In this document: positions 1 to 7,423 of the stretch, one piece after another
Numbering within the stretch: the stretch's first letter is position 1
Layout of the letters: each line of letters opens with the position of its first letter
Assembly: GCA_025454125.1 (NCBI GenBank)
Contig: JALOPA010000015.1
Coordinates: forward strand, 1-10,970
Direction of reading: 5' to 3'
Origin: Thermodesulfobacteriota bacterium
GTDB lineage: Bacteria > Desulfobacterota > DSM-4660 > Desulfatiglandales > HGW-15
Length of the DNA stretch: 10,970 nt
The notes under the pieces: generated by a model
What the model was told of the DNA's origin: nothing
The model's database searches: none
Seen by the model: only the letters and a program-made list of their open reading frames with translations
Program-made: the position numbers and the translations under genes

Positions 1-374
1 AGGCGGAGATTTCGAGGCACGAGAGGAACAGGGCGTTCGATTTCAAGATCATAAATGTCGTAACGGATCTCGCGGCCCATCTCCAAGCAGTCCCGAAAGC
101 CTTCGGTCGTGACCAGGGCAGTGCAAGCCCCCTTTCGTTCGATAACGGCGTTTGTCACGAGAGTGGTCCCATGGATGATGACTCCACACTCCCTCAGTGA
201 GAGCTTTTGTTCTTTCATCAGTTCCTTCAAGCCTTGTAGCATGGCTTTTGAAGGGTCCTCCGGAGTGGTCAAGACCTTGTAAGACCCGGTCACCCCCCCG
301 TTCCTGATAAAAAAGAGGTCTGTGAAGGTTCCCCCCACATCAATGCCCACTCGAAAATCAGCTGCCCTATCCAT
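1..374 (-). CDS. hyuA: Hydantoinase/oxoprolinase subunit A, N-terminal part (partial, runs off left edge)
   Basis: This is the ATP-binding subunit of a hydantoinase/5-oxoprolinase-type enzyme, which couples ATP hydrolysis to opening of a cyclic amide or imide, or to a related carboxylation. The minus strand is open from an ATG at 374 to the window edge, giving 124 codons. Seen directly: the N-terminal phosphate-binding motif RVGIDVGGTFTDL (residues 8-20), HGTTLVTNAVIERKGA (68-83), and the stretch TTEGFRDCLEMGREIRYDIY, all typical of the hydantoinase A N-terminal domain. Full-length relatives have roughly 650-700 residues, so most of the protein lies to the left of the window. The ATG overlaps the upstream hyuB stop by 8 nt (ATGGATAG), which suggests translational coupling; the ribosome binding site (GAGAAG) is weak. 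A GTG at 392 is in frame but would add residues not expected before the conserved start. Substrate (hydantoin, 5-oxoproline, a lactam) cannot be decided from this fragment. Confidence 0.93.
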   Translation of the reverse strand, partial: MDRAADFRVGIDVGGTFTDLFFIRNGGVTGSYKVLTTPEDPSKAMLQGLKELMKEQKLSLRECGVIIHGTTLVTNAVIERKGACTALVTTEGFRDCLEMGREIRYDIYDLEIERPVPLVPRNLR

Positions 375-2094
375 GCCATTCTTCTCTATCACGGGACCTT
401 AATCCTCGCAGTTTGTCGGTCTCTTCCTTAAGGATTTCAAAAGACTCTGAGTCCAGAACGACACCATACTCCTCTCGCGCTTTCTGAAAAGAAACCAGGC
501 CGTACTTCACATCTTGTGCGACCTTACGAGGATCCCGACCGAGGGGATTTCCATAGCCTCCTCCTCCGGGCGTAAAGTTACGGATATAGGAACCGACGGG
601 AAAAAGAATCTGCATCTTAGGATGAGGGGTGTCTCCATCATTCAGGAATGTTTTGCGCACGCTCCCGGCACGACCCCCGGCAACCCCCTCGGCAGGATAA
701 ATATTTCTTTCTGTGATCATCGACATGGTCAGAGGAGGCACCTTCACGCCCTTTTTCATGCGGATGTTGAACTCCTGACCGCATCCTCCTCTGAACTTTC
801 CTGGACCTCCGGAATCCATGATAAACTCCTTTTTATCAATCTGCAGAGGCGTGAGGGCTTCAACCACTTCAGCCGGAACATTAGAAACGTTGCTGGGGAA
901 ATAAAGGCAATTCTCCCCATCCTTATCGTACCGGGCTCCGAAGCCGCCCGCGGTCGGGAGGAACTGTGTGAATTTCAGGCCTCCCTCGTTGACTCCTCCG
1001 AAATAGGGATACCCACTGGTTCCGCAATCGGCGATGACCCGTTCCGGAATCACATGCGCCAGAGCACCAAAAACCGCATAAGGGAGGTAGTGCCCGATGA
1101 TGTGCCGAGCGCCGACGGCAGCAGGAAATCGAGGGTTCAATATGGACCCTTCCGGAGCACTCACCTTGACCGGCCGGAAACACCCTTCATTATTCGGGAC
1201 ACGAGGAAGGAGAGCACATTGCACGGCATACATGGTAAAAGAAAAAGTATAGTTAGGGACCACATTGATCCCTCTGCGACTTTGAGGCGAGGTTCCGGTA
1301 TAGTCCATCAACAGGTCAGATCCATGAACGGTCAGGGAACAGGATATCATGATTGGAGACTCGAATCCGTCAGCCCTGACCGTATGGTGGTACGTTCCAT
1401 CGGGGATTTGCTCGATCTCTCTTCGCATCGCTTTTTCAGAACGAGAAGTGATCTCAAAAGAAATCTCTTCAAGAGTTTCAATTTGATATTCAGCCAGTAT
1501 TTCCTTCAATCGCTCTGCAATCATCTCATTGGAGCTTACTTGGGCACTAATGTCTCCCCTCACTTGTTCAGGAACACGCACATTGGACAACAAAAGATCG
1601 AACAGATCCTGATTGGGGGTGCCGGCTCGGTAGAGCTTCATCACGGGAATCCTGATGCCTTCTTCAAACAGCTCGTTCGAATCCGCCGACCAGAGCCTGC
1701 CGCCGACGTCAGACGCATGGGCGATGCTCCCGCTAAAACCGATCAACCTCCTTTTGTTATAGATGGGAGCTACGACGACAATGTCCGGCAAATGACCTGC
1801 CCCTATCCACGGATCATTGGTGATCAGCACATCGCCCTCTTCCAGTTGGTCGGGAGGAAATATTTCCAGCATCAATTTAATCGTACGGGGAAGGCATCCG
1901 ATAAAAGAGGGGATGGAGAGGCTGCTCTGAGCCAATGAATTACCCTTATCATCAAAGAGGACACAGGCATAATCATTGGCCTCCCGAACAATGGTGGAAA
2001 AGGACATCCGTTTCAAGGTGATGGCCATTTCGTCGACGATAGAGATCAACCGGCTCCAGATGACCTCAAGGAGGATGCTGTCCATTTTTTCCAT
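367..2094 (-). CDS. hyuB: Hydantoinase B/oxoprolinase family subunit
   Basis: This is the partner subunit of the ATP-dependent hydantoinase/5-oxoprolinase family (Pfam Hydantoinase_B type), presumed cytoplasmic and working in complex with the HyuA subunit encoded just downstream. It has about 575 residues, a normal length for the family. Family signatures seen: NDPWIGAGHLPDI (about 93-105), the HASDVGG motif (about 126-132), RVPEQVRGDISAQ (about 173-185), DYTGTSPQSRRGINVV, and the C-terminal DSGGPGKFRGGCGQE and PGGGGYGNP segments. The Asp and His residues in the first two motifs are the probable metal ligands by family analogy. I chose the ATG at 2094 because GAGAGG lies 9 nt upstream; an in-frame TTG at 2103 lies directly against that site and is less likely. 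The gene order B then A is the reverse of many characterised hyuA-hyuB operons. Relatives include N-methylhydantoinase, 5-oxoprolinase and caprolactamase, so substrate is open; the nearby DUF4392 gene favours 5-oxoproline or a related compound (inference). Confidence 0.95.
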   Translation of the reverse strand: MEKMDSILLEVIWSRLISIVDEMAITLKRMSFSTIVREANDYACVLFDDKGNSLAQSSLSIPSFIGCLPRTIKLMLEIFPPDQLEEGDVLITNDPWIGAGHLPDIVVVAPIYNKRRLIGFSGSIAHASDVGGRLWSADSNELFEEGIRIPVMKLYRAGTPNQDLFDLLLSNVRVPEQVRGDISAQVSSNEMIAERLKEILAEYQIETLEEISFEITSRSEKAMRREIEQIPDGTYHHTVRADGFESPIMISCSLTVHGSDLLMDYTGTSPQSRRGINVVPNYTFSFTMYAVQCALLPRVPNNEGCFRPVKVSAPEGSILNPRFPAAVGARHIIGHYLPYAVFGALAHVIPERVIADCGTSGYPYFGGVNEGGLKFTQFLPTAGGFGARYDKDGENCLYFPSNVSNVPAEVVEALTPLQIDKKEFIMDSGGPGKFRGGCGQEFNIRMKKGVKVPPLTMSMITERNIYPAEGVAGGRAGSVRKTFLNDGDTPHPKMQILFPVGSYIRNFTPGGGGYGNPLGRDPRKVAQDVKYGLVSFQKAREEYGVVLDSESFEILKEETDKLRGLRSRDREEWHG

Positions 2095-2102
2095 TCGCCA
2101 CA

Positions 2103-2144
2103 ACCTCTCAGAACGTCTCAGGCTATTTCACACCTCTCAGGACG
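2103..2144. repeat. 13-nt direct repeat around the hyuB ribosome binding site
   Basis: ACCTCTCAGAACG (2103-2115) and ACCTCTCAGGACG (2132-2144) differ at one base and start 29 nt apart. On the transcribed strand both contain GAGAGG; the copy nearer the gene is the probable hyuB ribosome binding site. It could be a small local duplication or a repressor or RNA-binding site; chance cannot be excluded. Confidence 0.35.
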
Positions 2145-2179
2145 ACTGCACCATCGCCCGGTGAATCCGCTCGACTCCC

Positions 2180-3115
2180 TTAGGGTTTCTTGTAGGCGGG
2201 AGACAGCCAATCCATATATCTGGCCTTTTGCCCGCGAACCACCGCAAAGTAGGCTTCTTGAACGGCCTTGGTGATCGGCCCCGGTATTCCCGCGCCTACA
2301 GGCAGCCTGTCGACGGAGATGATCGGAAGGATCTCCGCCCCGCTTCCGCAGAAAAAGGCCTCTTCAGCCACATACAGCTCCGTGCGGTCAATGTCCCGTT
2401 CCTGGACCTTCAGTTTCATCTCTTCCATGAAGAGCTCGATCAAGGTCGCACGGGTCACGCTCTCCAGAATTCCCGCGGTCACAGGAGGCGTCACCACTAC
2501 GCCACGCCTGACCATGAACAGGCAGGCCCCCCCTCCCTCCGAAACCTTACCGTTCGAATTCAGCATGATCGAGCGGTCGTAGCCGTCTTCTTTGGCCTGG
2601 AGGTCCGCCAGTCGGCCGTTTTGATAATTGGATCCCGCCTTGATGCGGGGAGGCATGCTGTTGTCTCCAATTCGAAACCAAGAGCTGACAGCGCAATGAA
2701 TTCCCTTCTCCACGTCCTTTCCGCTGGGTCTGGCCAGGGCCACGATGAACATCCCCACAGGCTCTCTTGCCGAGTAAGGTCCTGATCCTCCCACATAGAT
2801 CACGTGGCGGGCATGAATGTTCTCCTTGAATTGATTCTTGCGAAGGAGTTCGAGAAAAAGCCGCTCGCAATCCTCCTTTGAGTAATCCACCTTGAGCCTC
2901 ATCATTTTCGCCGACTCGAACAGCCGTTGATAATGCAGACCCAGGCGGAAAGCGTAAAGTTCCTCCTTCTGCTCATTCCAGTAAGCGCGAAGACCTTCGA
3001 ACACACTGGTCCCGTAACGGGCCGCCGGACTCATCACATGAATCGTCGCCTGATCATAAGGAATGATCGTGCCGTCCATCCACACGAATTCGGGCTTTTT
3101 CGTTCCCTCAGCCAT
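2180..3115 (-). CDS. ilvE: Class IV PLP aminotransferase, branched-chain-amino-acid aminotransferase type
   Basis: A 311-residue pyridoxal-phosphate enzyme of fold type IV that exchanges an amino group between a branched-chain or related amino acid and 2-oxoglutarate. Evidence: the N-terminal substrate-pocket segment RYGTSVFEGLRAY (residues 33-45); the PLP lysine at about K159 in PRIKAGSNYQNG; the following SIMLNSNGKVSEGGG; and a class IV-like C-terminal block with GILESVTRATLIEL. Length matches IlvE (about 305-310 residues). The ATG at 3115 is preceded by GGAGG with 7-nt spacing. It starts 30 nt after the stop of the MmgE/PrpD gene, so the two are almost certainly co-transcribed. One oddity: the usual SEG-x-GENLF signature reads SEGGGACLF, with the Glu-Asn pair replaced by Ala-Cys, so substrate preference may differ from biosynthetic IlvE. 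A D-amino acid or aminodeoxychorismate-lyase-like role is possible but less supported. The catabolic setting suggests a dedicated pathway enzyme rather than housekeeping branched-chain amino acid synthesis. Confidence 0.88.
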   Translation of the reverse strand: MAEGTKKPEFVWMDGTIIPYDQATIHVMSPAARYGTSVFEGLRAYWNEQKEELYAFRLGLHYQRLFESAKMMRLKVDYSKEDCERLFLELLRKNQFKENIHARHVIYVGGSGPYSAREPVGMFIVALARPSGKDVEKGIHCAVSSWFRIGDNSMPPRIKAGSNYQNGRLADLQAKEDGYDRSIMLNSNGKVSEGGGACLFMVRRGVVVTPPVTAGILESVTRATLIELFMEEMKLKVQERDIDRTELYVAEEAFFCGSGAEILPIISVDRLPVGAGIPGPITKAVQEAYFAVVRGQKARYMDWLSPAYKKP

Positions 3116-3145
3116 TCATCCACCTCCCTGTTTTAGATCGTGCCT

Positions 3146-4537
3146 TTATTTCGCGTCCAACCTCGCGATGAAGTCGCGGATCGATCCAAGGTTTTCCAGC
3201 CCGAGAAGGCTGTCGATCATGTCTTGAACCTGTTCCGCGCCATAGGTCCGGTTAGAAAACGCGGCGCATTGTTTGAACTTCTCTATGGTTTCCTCCCGGG
3301 TCACCGGATTGCGCGGATGTCCCTTGAAATCGTTCACTCTCGAAGACAGACACCGGCCATCCGTTGTGACGATCTCCACCGTCACCGGCCCCAGGGAGCC
3401 TGGGACCATATCGTGCTCGGCATGCACCTCGACCCTCGAAGCCATTTTCTGGAATTCCGCGCTCCGCACCACCGACTCCTCAAAGGCATCCAGGAAAACG
3501 CGTTTTCTGAGAATGGCGGCGGCGACCGTGTAGGGAATACTGAACTGAGCGCTGACCTGGGGATTTCCCCGGATGGCAAAGGGCCGGCTGACGTTGTCGA
3601 AGAACTTGTGTTTGGCCGTGCGGACCTTGACCTTTTCCACCTCATTGGGATTGAGGGCATACTCCCGAACAACCTTGAGGGCCGCCTCAACGGCTCCATG
3701 CGTGTGGCGGCACGAGGGATAGGGCTTGAACGAAAGGTTCGTCACCTCATAGCGGGTTCCCAGACCTCCCAGCAGTTCGTCCCGGTCAAAGGCCCCGCCC
3801 CAATACAGGTTGAACATCCCATAAAGACCTTCCAAAAAGTGGGCTGCCCCGGTCACCCCTCTCTGGGCGAGCAGCGTCGCAAACACCCCTCCTTGAGAAG
3901 CCATCGCAGGCTGCATCCTCTTGACCAGAGCGCCATCCGTCACGCACTGCTTGTTGCCTCCCGTTTGGCTGTAGACGATGCCCATGGCATTGAGAATCGT
4001 TGCTGCATCCAGCCCCAGCGCACGTCCGGCTCCTGCAGCCGCACCAAAGGCCCCGCAGACGGTCGTGCGAAGAAACCCGGGCTGTGTCTTCTCGAAGCCG
4101 GGGCCGAAGGTCACCGCAACAGCGATGCGGCAAGCCACATCGACACCGAGGGCGCACGCCGTGATGATCTCCCGCCCGCTGACGTCTCCTTTTCGTTCTG
4201 AAACAGCCAGAACGGCGGGCATGACATTGACCAGGGCATGCAATACCCCGCGATCATGGGTATCGTCGAAGTCTCTTGCATGACACAAGGTGCTGTTTGC
4301 GAAAGCGGCATAGGGTGAAGAGACCTTCTCTCCCTCGAAAAGGAGAGTGCTCTCCTTTTTTCCGCCCAGTTCCTTCATAAGGGCGACGACCTCGGCCGCC
4401 CCTGGCGCTGTGGTCCCGGCGAGACCGCAGGCGATGGTGTCCAAGAGGCCCAGCTTCGTCGCCTCCACCACCTCTGAAGGGAGGTCTTCATATTTGGTTT
4501 GTGCAACGTATTCCGCCAAAATCCGCTCGGTTTCCAC
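3146..4537 (-). CDS. MmgE/PrpD family protein (2-methylcitrate dehydratase / cis-aconitate decarboxylase-like)
   Basis: A 463-residue protein of the MmgE/PrpD family, whose known members are metal-independent 2-methylcitrate dehydratase (PrpD) and cis-aconitate decarboxylase. It probably removes water or CO2 from a polycarboxylic acid. Seen: the early DTIACGLAG segment (33-41), the acidic and His-rich loop CHARDFDDTHDRGVLH (85-100), LVKRMQPAMASQGG with K206, and FKPYPSCRHTHGAVEA with H278 and H280. By recollection of cis-aconitate decarboxylase, the first loop, this Lys and the His of the last motif form the active site. Length is typical (about 450-490). The GTG start at 4537 is chosen because AGGAG lies 7 nt upstream and the first residues resemble family N-termini. 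It follows the ene-reductase gene by 68 nt and precedes the aminotransferase by 30 nt. No citrate synthase or methylisocitrate lyase is nearby, so a standard methylcitrate cycle role is not supported; the substrate is unknown. Confidence 0.93.
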   Translation of the reverse strand: METERILAEYVAQTKYEDLPSEVVEATKLGLLDTIACGLAGTTAPGAAEVVALMKELGGKKESTLLFEGEKVSSPYAAFANSTLCHARDFDDTHDRGVLHALVNVMPAVLAVSERKGDVSGREIITACALGVDVACRIAVAVTFGPGFEKTQPGFLRTTVCGAFGAAAGAGRALGLDAATILNAMGIVYSQTGGNKQCVTDGALVKRMQPAMASQGGVFATLLAQRGVTGAAHFLEGLYGMFNLYWGGAFDRDELLGGLGTRYEVTNLSFKPYPSCRHTHGAVEAALKVVREYALNPNEVEKVKVRTAKHKFFDNVSRPFAIRGNPQVSAQFSIPYTVAAAILRKRVFLDAFEESVVRSAEFQKMASRVEVHAEHDMVPGSLGPVTVEIVTTDGRCLSSRVNDFKGHPRNPVTREETIEKFKQCAAFSNRTYGAEQVQDMIDSLLGLENLGSIRDFIARLDAK

Positions 4538-4605
4538 AACCCTTCTCCTTCCTTATGCCTTGACTTCGGAAGACTTGGCCTGCATCGGTCTTTGCCCCCG
4601 CCGAT

Positions 4606-6561
4606 TCACAAGGTCAATCCCAGGGCATGGCCTTCATGAATCGCATCGATAATCTTGCGCGCTCCCTTGCAGTCCCCGATCCGGTACACCGAGCATCCAG
4701 GAGTCTCCAAACCTTCCGACAGATCCTCTACCGGTCGGTATCCCATCGCCATAATGACCGTGTCCGCCTTGATGGAAATCACCTCGTTTTCGCTGGTCAG
4801 CTGTTTCATCGAGACGATCACGCCCTCTGGATGGATCAACAGAAGTTTGGTGTTCGTCAAGATCTGAACCCCCGCGTCCACCAGACGCTCCATGAGGGAA
4901 AGCATCTGGAGGGAGTTGGCGTTAACGCCGATCTTTGGCAACATTTCAACCAGAATGACCCGCTTTCCCGTTCGGGCCAAGAACAGGCTCGTTTCCATTC
5001 CAACGAGTCCTCCGCCCGCGACGACCACGGGGGACCCGACGTCGGCATTCCCCAACAAAACATCAGAGGCCAGCAGAACATTCTCTCTATTGGCTCCGGG
5101 GATATCCGGCCTCACGGGCTGGGCCCCGACGGCGATGACCAATGCATCCGGTTTGTTTTCCTCTATCAATTCTCTCGAAACAGATACACCGGTGTGAATC
5201 TCGACTCCCAGCGCCTTGAGTTGACGAACCAGAAAATCTTTCAGGTTCCTGATGTCCAAATTATGGGTGGGAATGGCGGCGGCAATGAGTTGACCGCCCA
5301 GATCGTCGCCTTTTTCGTAGAGAGAAACGCGGTGACCCCGTAAGGCCGCGACCCTAGCGGCTTCCATGCCGGCAGGCCCTCCTCCCACCACCATCACCTT
5401 GAGGCTAAAAGAGGCTGCCTGGATTCTGCACTCCGCCTCTCTCGCGACGGCCGCATTGACGGCGCACGACACTCTCGGGTACTTCTTCGGATCCCTTGCC
5501 GCACATCCCTCATTGCATCCGATGCACGGTCGGATTTCAAATAATTTTCCTTCTTTCGTCTTATTGGGCAGCTCCGGATCGGCGAGCAAGGCCCGCCCCA
5601 TAACGACGAAGTCCGCCTTCCCTTCGGCCAAAACCTGCTCCGCTACTTGGGGGTCGACGTACCGGCCCACAGTCATCACGGGGATCTTTATGGACTTTTT
5701 GATCTTCTCCGAAAAGCCCGCGTACACGCCCTGGGGAAAAAACGCACCAGGAATCATGTAGTGTCTTGTCTCGCGCATCCCTGCTGAGACATGAATCGCA
5801 TCGGCTCCGGCTTCTTCGATCAGCCGGGCGTGGAGGACGGCCTGTCCGATGTCGATGCCCCCTGGTAAGAAATCCGTTCCGTTGATTCGAACGCTAACAG
5901 GAAACTCAGAGCCCGTTTCCCGTTTGATGCCGCGAATCACCTCACAAAGGAAACGCGCCCGATGGTCAATGGATCCCCCATAGAGATCTTCCCTTTTGTT
6001 AAAGAAAGGAGAGAGAAAGGAATGAAGGAGATAACCGTGCCCCGCATGAAGCTCCACAAGATCATAGCCGGCGTTCCTGGCTCGCAGGGCTGCTTTTGAA
6101 AAGGCTTCGGTGATGCCATGGATTTCTTCAACGCTCAGGGCATCCGGAACCGCATCCGTTATGACGAAAGGCACTGCAGAGGGACCGACCGAGCGTGTTG
6201 CGCTGCCTGCGCCAAAGGCTTTCTGCGACAAGCGAATCCCGGCATGGTGCAGCTGACACCCGATGACCGATCCCTCTTCGTGTACAGACTCCGTCAACCG
6301 CTTATGGCTTTCCACCAGGGAATCGTCGTAGAGCCCGGTCTGATTGGGGCGGTAGTGAGCATCGCGGGCGAAGTAAACCGCCCCGACGATCAGCATCCCG
6401 GCCCCTCCCATGGCCCTCTCTCGATAATACCCTATGGAGGTTTTGCTGATACTCCCGTCCTCATGGGCACACCGATCCAGCATGGGCGCAAAGACAATGC
6501 GGTTTTTTACCTGAACGCCACCGATGCTCTGGGCTGAAAAAAGGTTCTCAAATCGATTCAC
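4606..6561 (-). CDS. FMN/4Fe-4S/FAD ene-reductase (2,4-dienoyl-CoA reductase / 2-enoate reductase family)
   Basis: A 651-residue multidomain flavoprotein that moves electrons from NAD(P)H through FAD and a 4Fe-4S cluster to FMN to reduce an activated C=C bond. Domain order: an Old Yellow Enzyme TIM barrel (about 4-335) with catalytic-type Tyr at about 177 in HAGHGYLLHSFLSP; a cysteine cluster CIGCNEGC plus a later Cys (about 346, 349, 353, 366) for the iron-sulfur centre; a first dinucleotide motif VVGGGPAGM (about 391-399); and a second, VVAGGGLVGME (about 513-523), inside an FAD/NAD(P) domain that runs to the C-terminus. The His-x-x-His pair (about 172 and 175) resembles carbonyl- or carboxylate-binding Old Yellow Enzymes and clostridial 2-enoate reductases more than E. 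coli FadH. Two GTG codons are adjacent at 6564 and 6561; the second is preferred because AGGAG sits 6 nt upstream of it versus 3 nt for the first. The gene lies between the bicupin and the MmgE/PrpD gene. Confidence 0.93.
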   Translation of the reverse strand: MNRFENLFSAQSIGGVQVKNRIVFAPMLDRCAHEDGSISKTSIGYYRERAMGGAGMLIVGAVYFARDAHYRPNQTGLYDDSLVESHKRLTESVHEEGSVIGCQLHHAGIRLSQKAFGAGSATRSVGPSAVPFVITDAVPDALSVEEIHGITEAFSKAALRARNAGYDLVELHAGHGYLLHSFLSPFFNKREDLYGGSIDHRARFLCEVIRGIKRETGSEFPVSVRINGTDFLPGGIDIGQAVLHARLIEEAGADAIHVSAGMRETRHYMIPGAFFPQGVYAGFSEKIKKSIKIPVMTVGRYVDPQVAEQVLAEGKADFVVMGRALLADPELPNKTKEGKLFEIRPCIGCNEGCAARDPKKYPRVSCAVNAAVAREAECRIQAASFSLKVMVVGGGPAGMEAARVAALRGHRVSLYEKGDDLGGQLIAAAIPTHNLDIRNLKDFLVRQLKALGVEIHTGVSVSRELIEENKPDALVIAVGAQPVRPDIPGANRENVLLASDVLLGNADVGSPVVVAGGGLVGMETSLFLARTGKRVILVEMLPKIGVNANSLQMLSLMERLVDAGVQILTNTKLLLIHPEGVIVSMKQLTSENEVISIKADTVIMAMGYRPVEDLSEGLETPGCSVYRIGDCKGARKIIDAIHEGHALGLTL

Positions 6562-6592
6562 CACGTTCTCCTCTTGCGCTCTCGAACCCTGT

Positions 6593-6627
6593 GGATGCCC
6601 CGATTCTCTTGTCGAATCGGAGCATCC
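6593..6627. repeat. 14-bp stem-loop in the bicupin/ene-reductase gap
   Basis: The arms 6593-6606 and 6614-6627 are inverted repeats with a 7-nt loop. On the plus strand one base pair is a C-A mismatch, but read as minus-strand RNA (the transcribed direction) that position becomes a U-G wobble, so all 14 pairs form. It lies about 40 nt after the bicupin stop and ends about 20 nt before the AGGAG of the ene-reductase gene. No run of U follows, so a classical intrinsic terminator is not supported. An mRNA stability, processing or attenuation role is inference. Confidence 0.7.
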
Positions 6628-6666
6628 CCGTGTCGCCTGTCCTGAACCCCCGCCGCGAATGCCGTT

Positions 6667-7365
6667 CTAAACACCCCGCATGGCGCCGAACCGTGAATCC
6701 GGGGGAGATTTTGCGGCAAGGTACTGCACCGGTCCTTGGCCCGCGGATCGTCCCGGGTGGGGAATGCCGGGCAAGTTGCATCCGGCTTCATGGACTCCGA
6801 TGATCCGTCCATCATCATAGTCTATCTGCCCTTTCAGGACGTAGACGATCTCTTTCTCCGGATGCGCCGTCCCAGCCAATCTGGTCCCGGCTGGGGCGTC
6901 GACGATGCAGATCGACATGTTGTTGGTCACGGCCAGGACCTTGACGACGGATCCGTCCGGTTCTCTCACGATGCGGCTCTGGACAACTCTCTCCGGGTTG
7001 ATCACCCGATTCATGGCATCGGCTTCCACCCCCGCATCGGTGAACGGATTGCACCAGAAAACGAGCAACCGTCCAGCGTACTTTCCAGGGTGAGGCCGGT
7101 CGGGGAGGATCAAAATGGCCTCTCCGGCATTGATCACAGGCCCGTGCTTGTAGGAGAGCTGGCCATCGAGGACCCAGATGAGTTCCTCCTCCCTATGCGC
7201 CGGGGCGGGGAACTCGACGCCTTTTTCGTTGTGCAGGACAATGACGCCGATCGTGTCCAGTACGTCCATCGGGACCAGCCAGAACCGCGCGTGGCCGGAA
7301 GACGGGATCACATCCGCCTGGACATGTTCCAGCCTAAAAACCTTCTTCATGGCTTCCGTTTTCAT
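6667..7365 (-). CDS. Two-domain cupin protein (bicupin)
   Basis: A 232-residue protein with two tandem cupin beta-barrels. Domain 1 (about 30-105) has H57 and E61 in AHREEELIWVLDG and H92 in LPDRPHPGKY. Domain 2 (about 145-220) has H168 and E172 in AHPEKEIVYVLKG and H203 in LPGIPHPGRS. These fit cupin motifs 1 and 2, with three possible metal ligands per domain. The first His of the classical H-x-H pair is absent in both domains. The overall layout resembles small bicupins such as (S)-ureidoglycine aminohydrolase-like or YlbA-like proteins, but I do not recognise a specific orthologue; isomerase, dioxygenase, hydrolase or binding roles are all possible. The ATG at 7365 has GAGGG 6 nt upstream. 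No signal peptide or membrane segment is seen, so it is presumed cytoplasmic. It lies between the DUF4392 gene (211-nt gap) and the ene-reductase gene (105-nt gap), implying a role in the same pathway. Confidence 0.88.
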   Translation of the reverse strand: MKTEAMKKVFRLEHVQADVIPSSGHARFWLVPMDVLDTIGVIVLHNEKGVEFPAPAHREEELIWVLDGQLSYKHGPVINAGEAILILPDRPHPGKYAGRLLVFWCNPFTDAGVEADAMNRVINPERVVQSRIVREPDGSVVKVLAVTNNMSICIVDAPAGTRLAGTAHPEKEIVYVLKGQIDYDDGRIIGVHEAGCNLPGIPHPGRSAGQGPVQYLAAKSPPDSRFGAMRGV

Positions 7366-7423
7366 CCGAAACCCTCTATCTCATGCACCCTGAAAAACAC
7401 GGAACTGCGGAGCGGAATGGGTG

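Noticed and set aside
514..1938. Long plus-strand open frame (474 codons) opposite hyuB
   Set aside because: Its translation shows no family motif, whereas the minus-strand frame over the same bases has clear hydantoinase B signatures from end to end. It is an antisense shadow.
3140..4201. Plus-strand open frame (353 codons) opposite the MmgE/PrpD gene
   Set aside because: It is rich in Arg, His and Pro, as expected of the reverse complement of a GC-rich gene, with no recognisable motif. The minus-strand gene explains the region.
3146..4537. Naming the MmgE/PrpD gene prpD with a methylcitrate-cycle role
   Set aside because: No prpB or prpC partner is nearby and the family covers several reactions, so the gene symbol was withheld.
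4627..5343. Plus-strand open frame opposite the C-terminal half of the ene-reductase
   Set aside because: It lies entirely within the well-supported minus-strand FAD/NAD(P) domains and has no domain of its own.
4606..6561. Naming the ene-reductase fadH
   Set aside because: Domain order matches FadH but the active-site segment is more like 2-enoate reductases, so no symbol is given.
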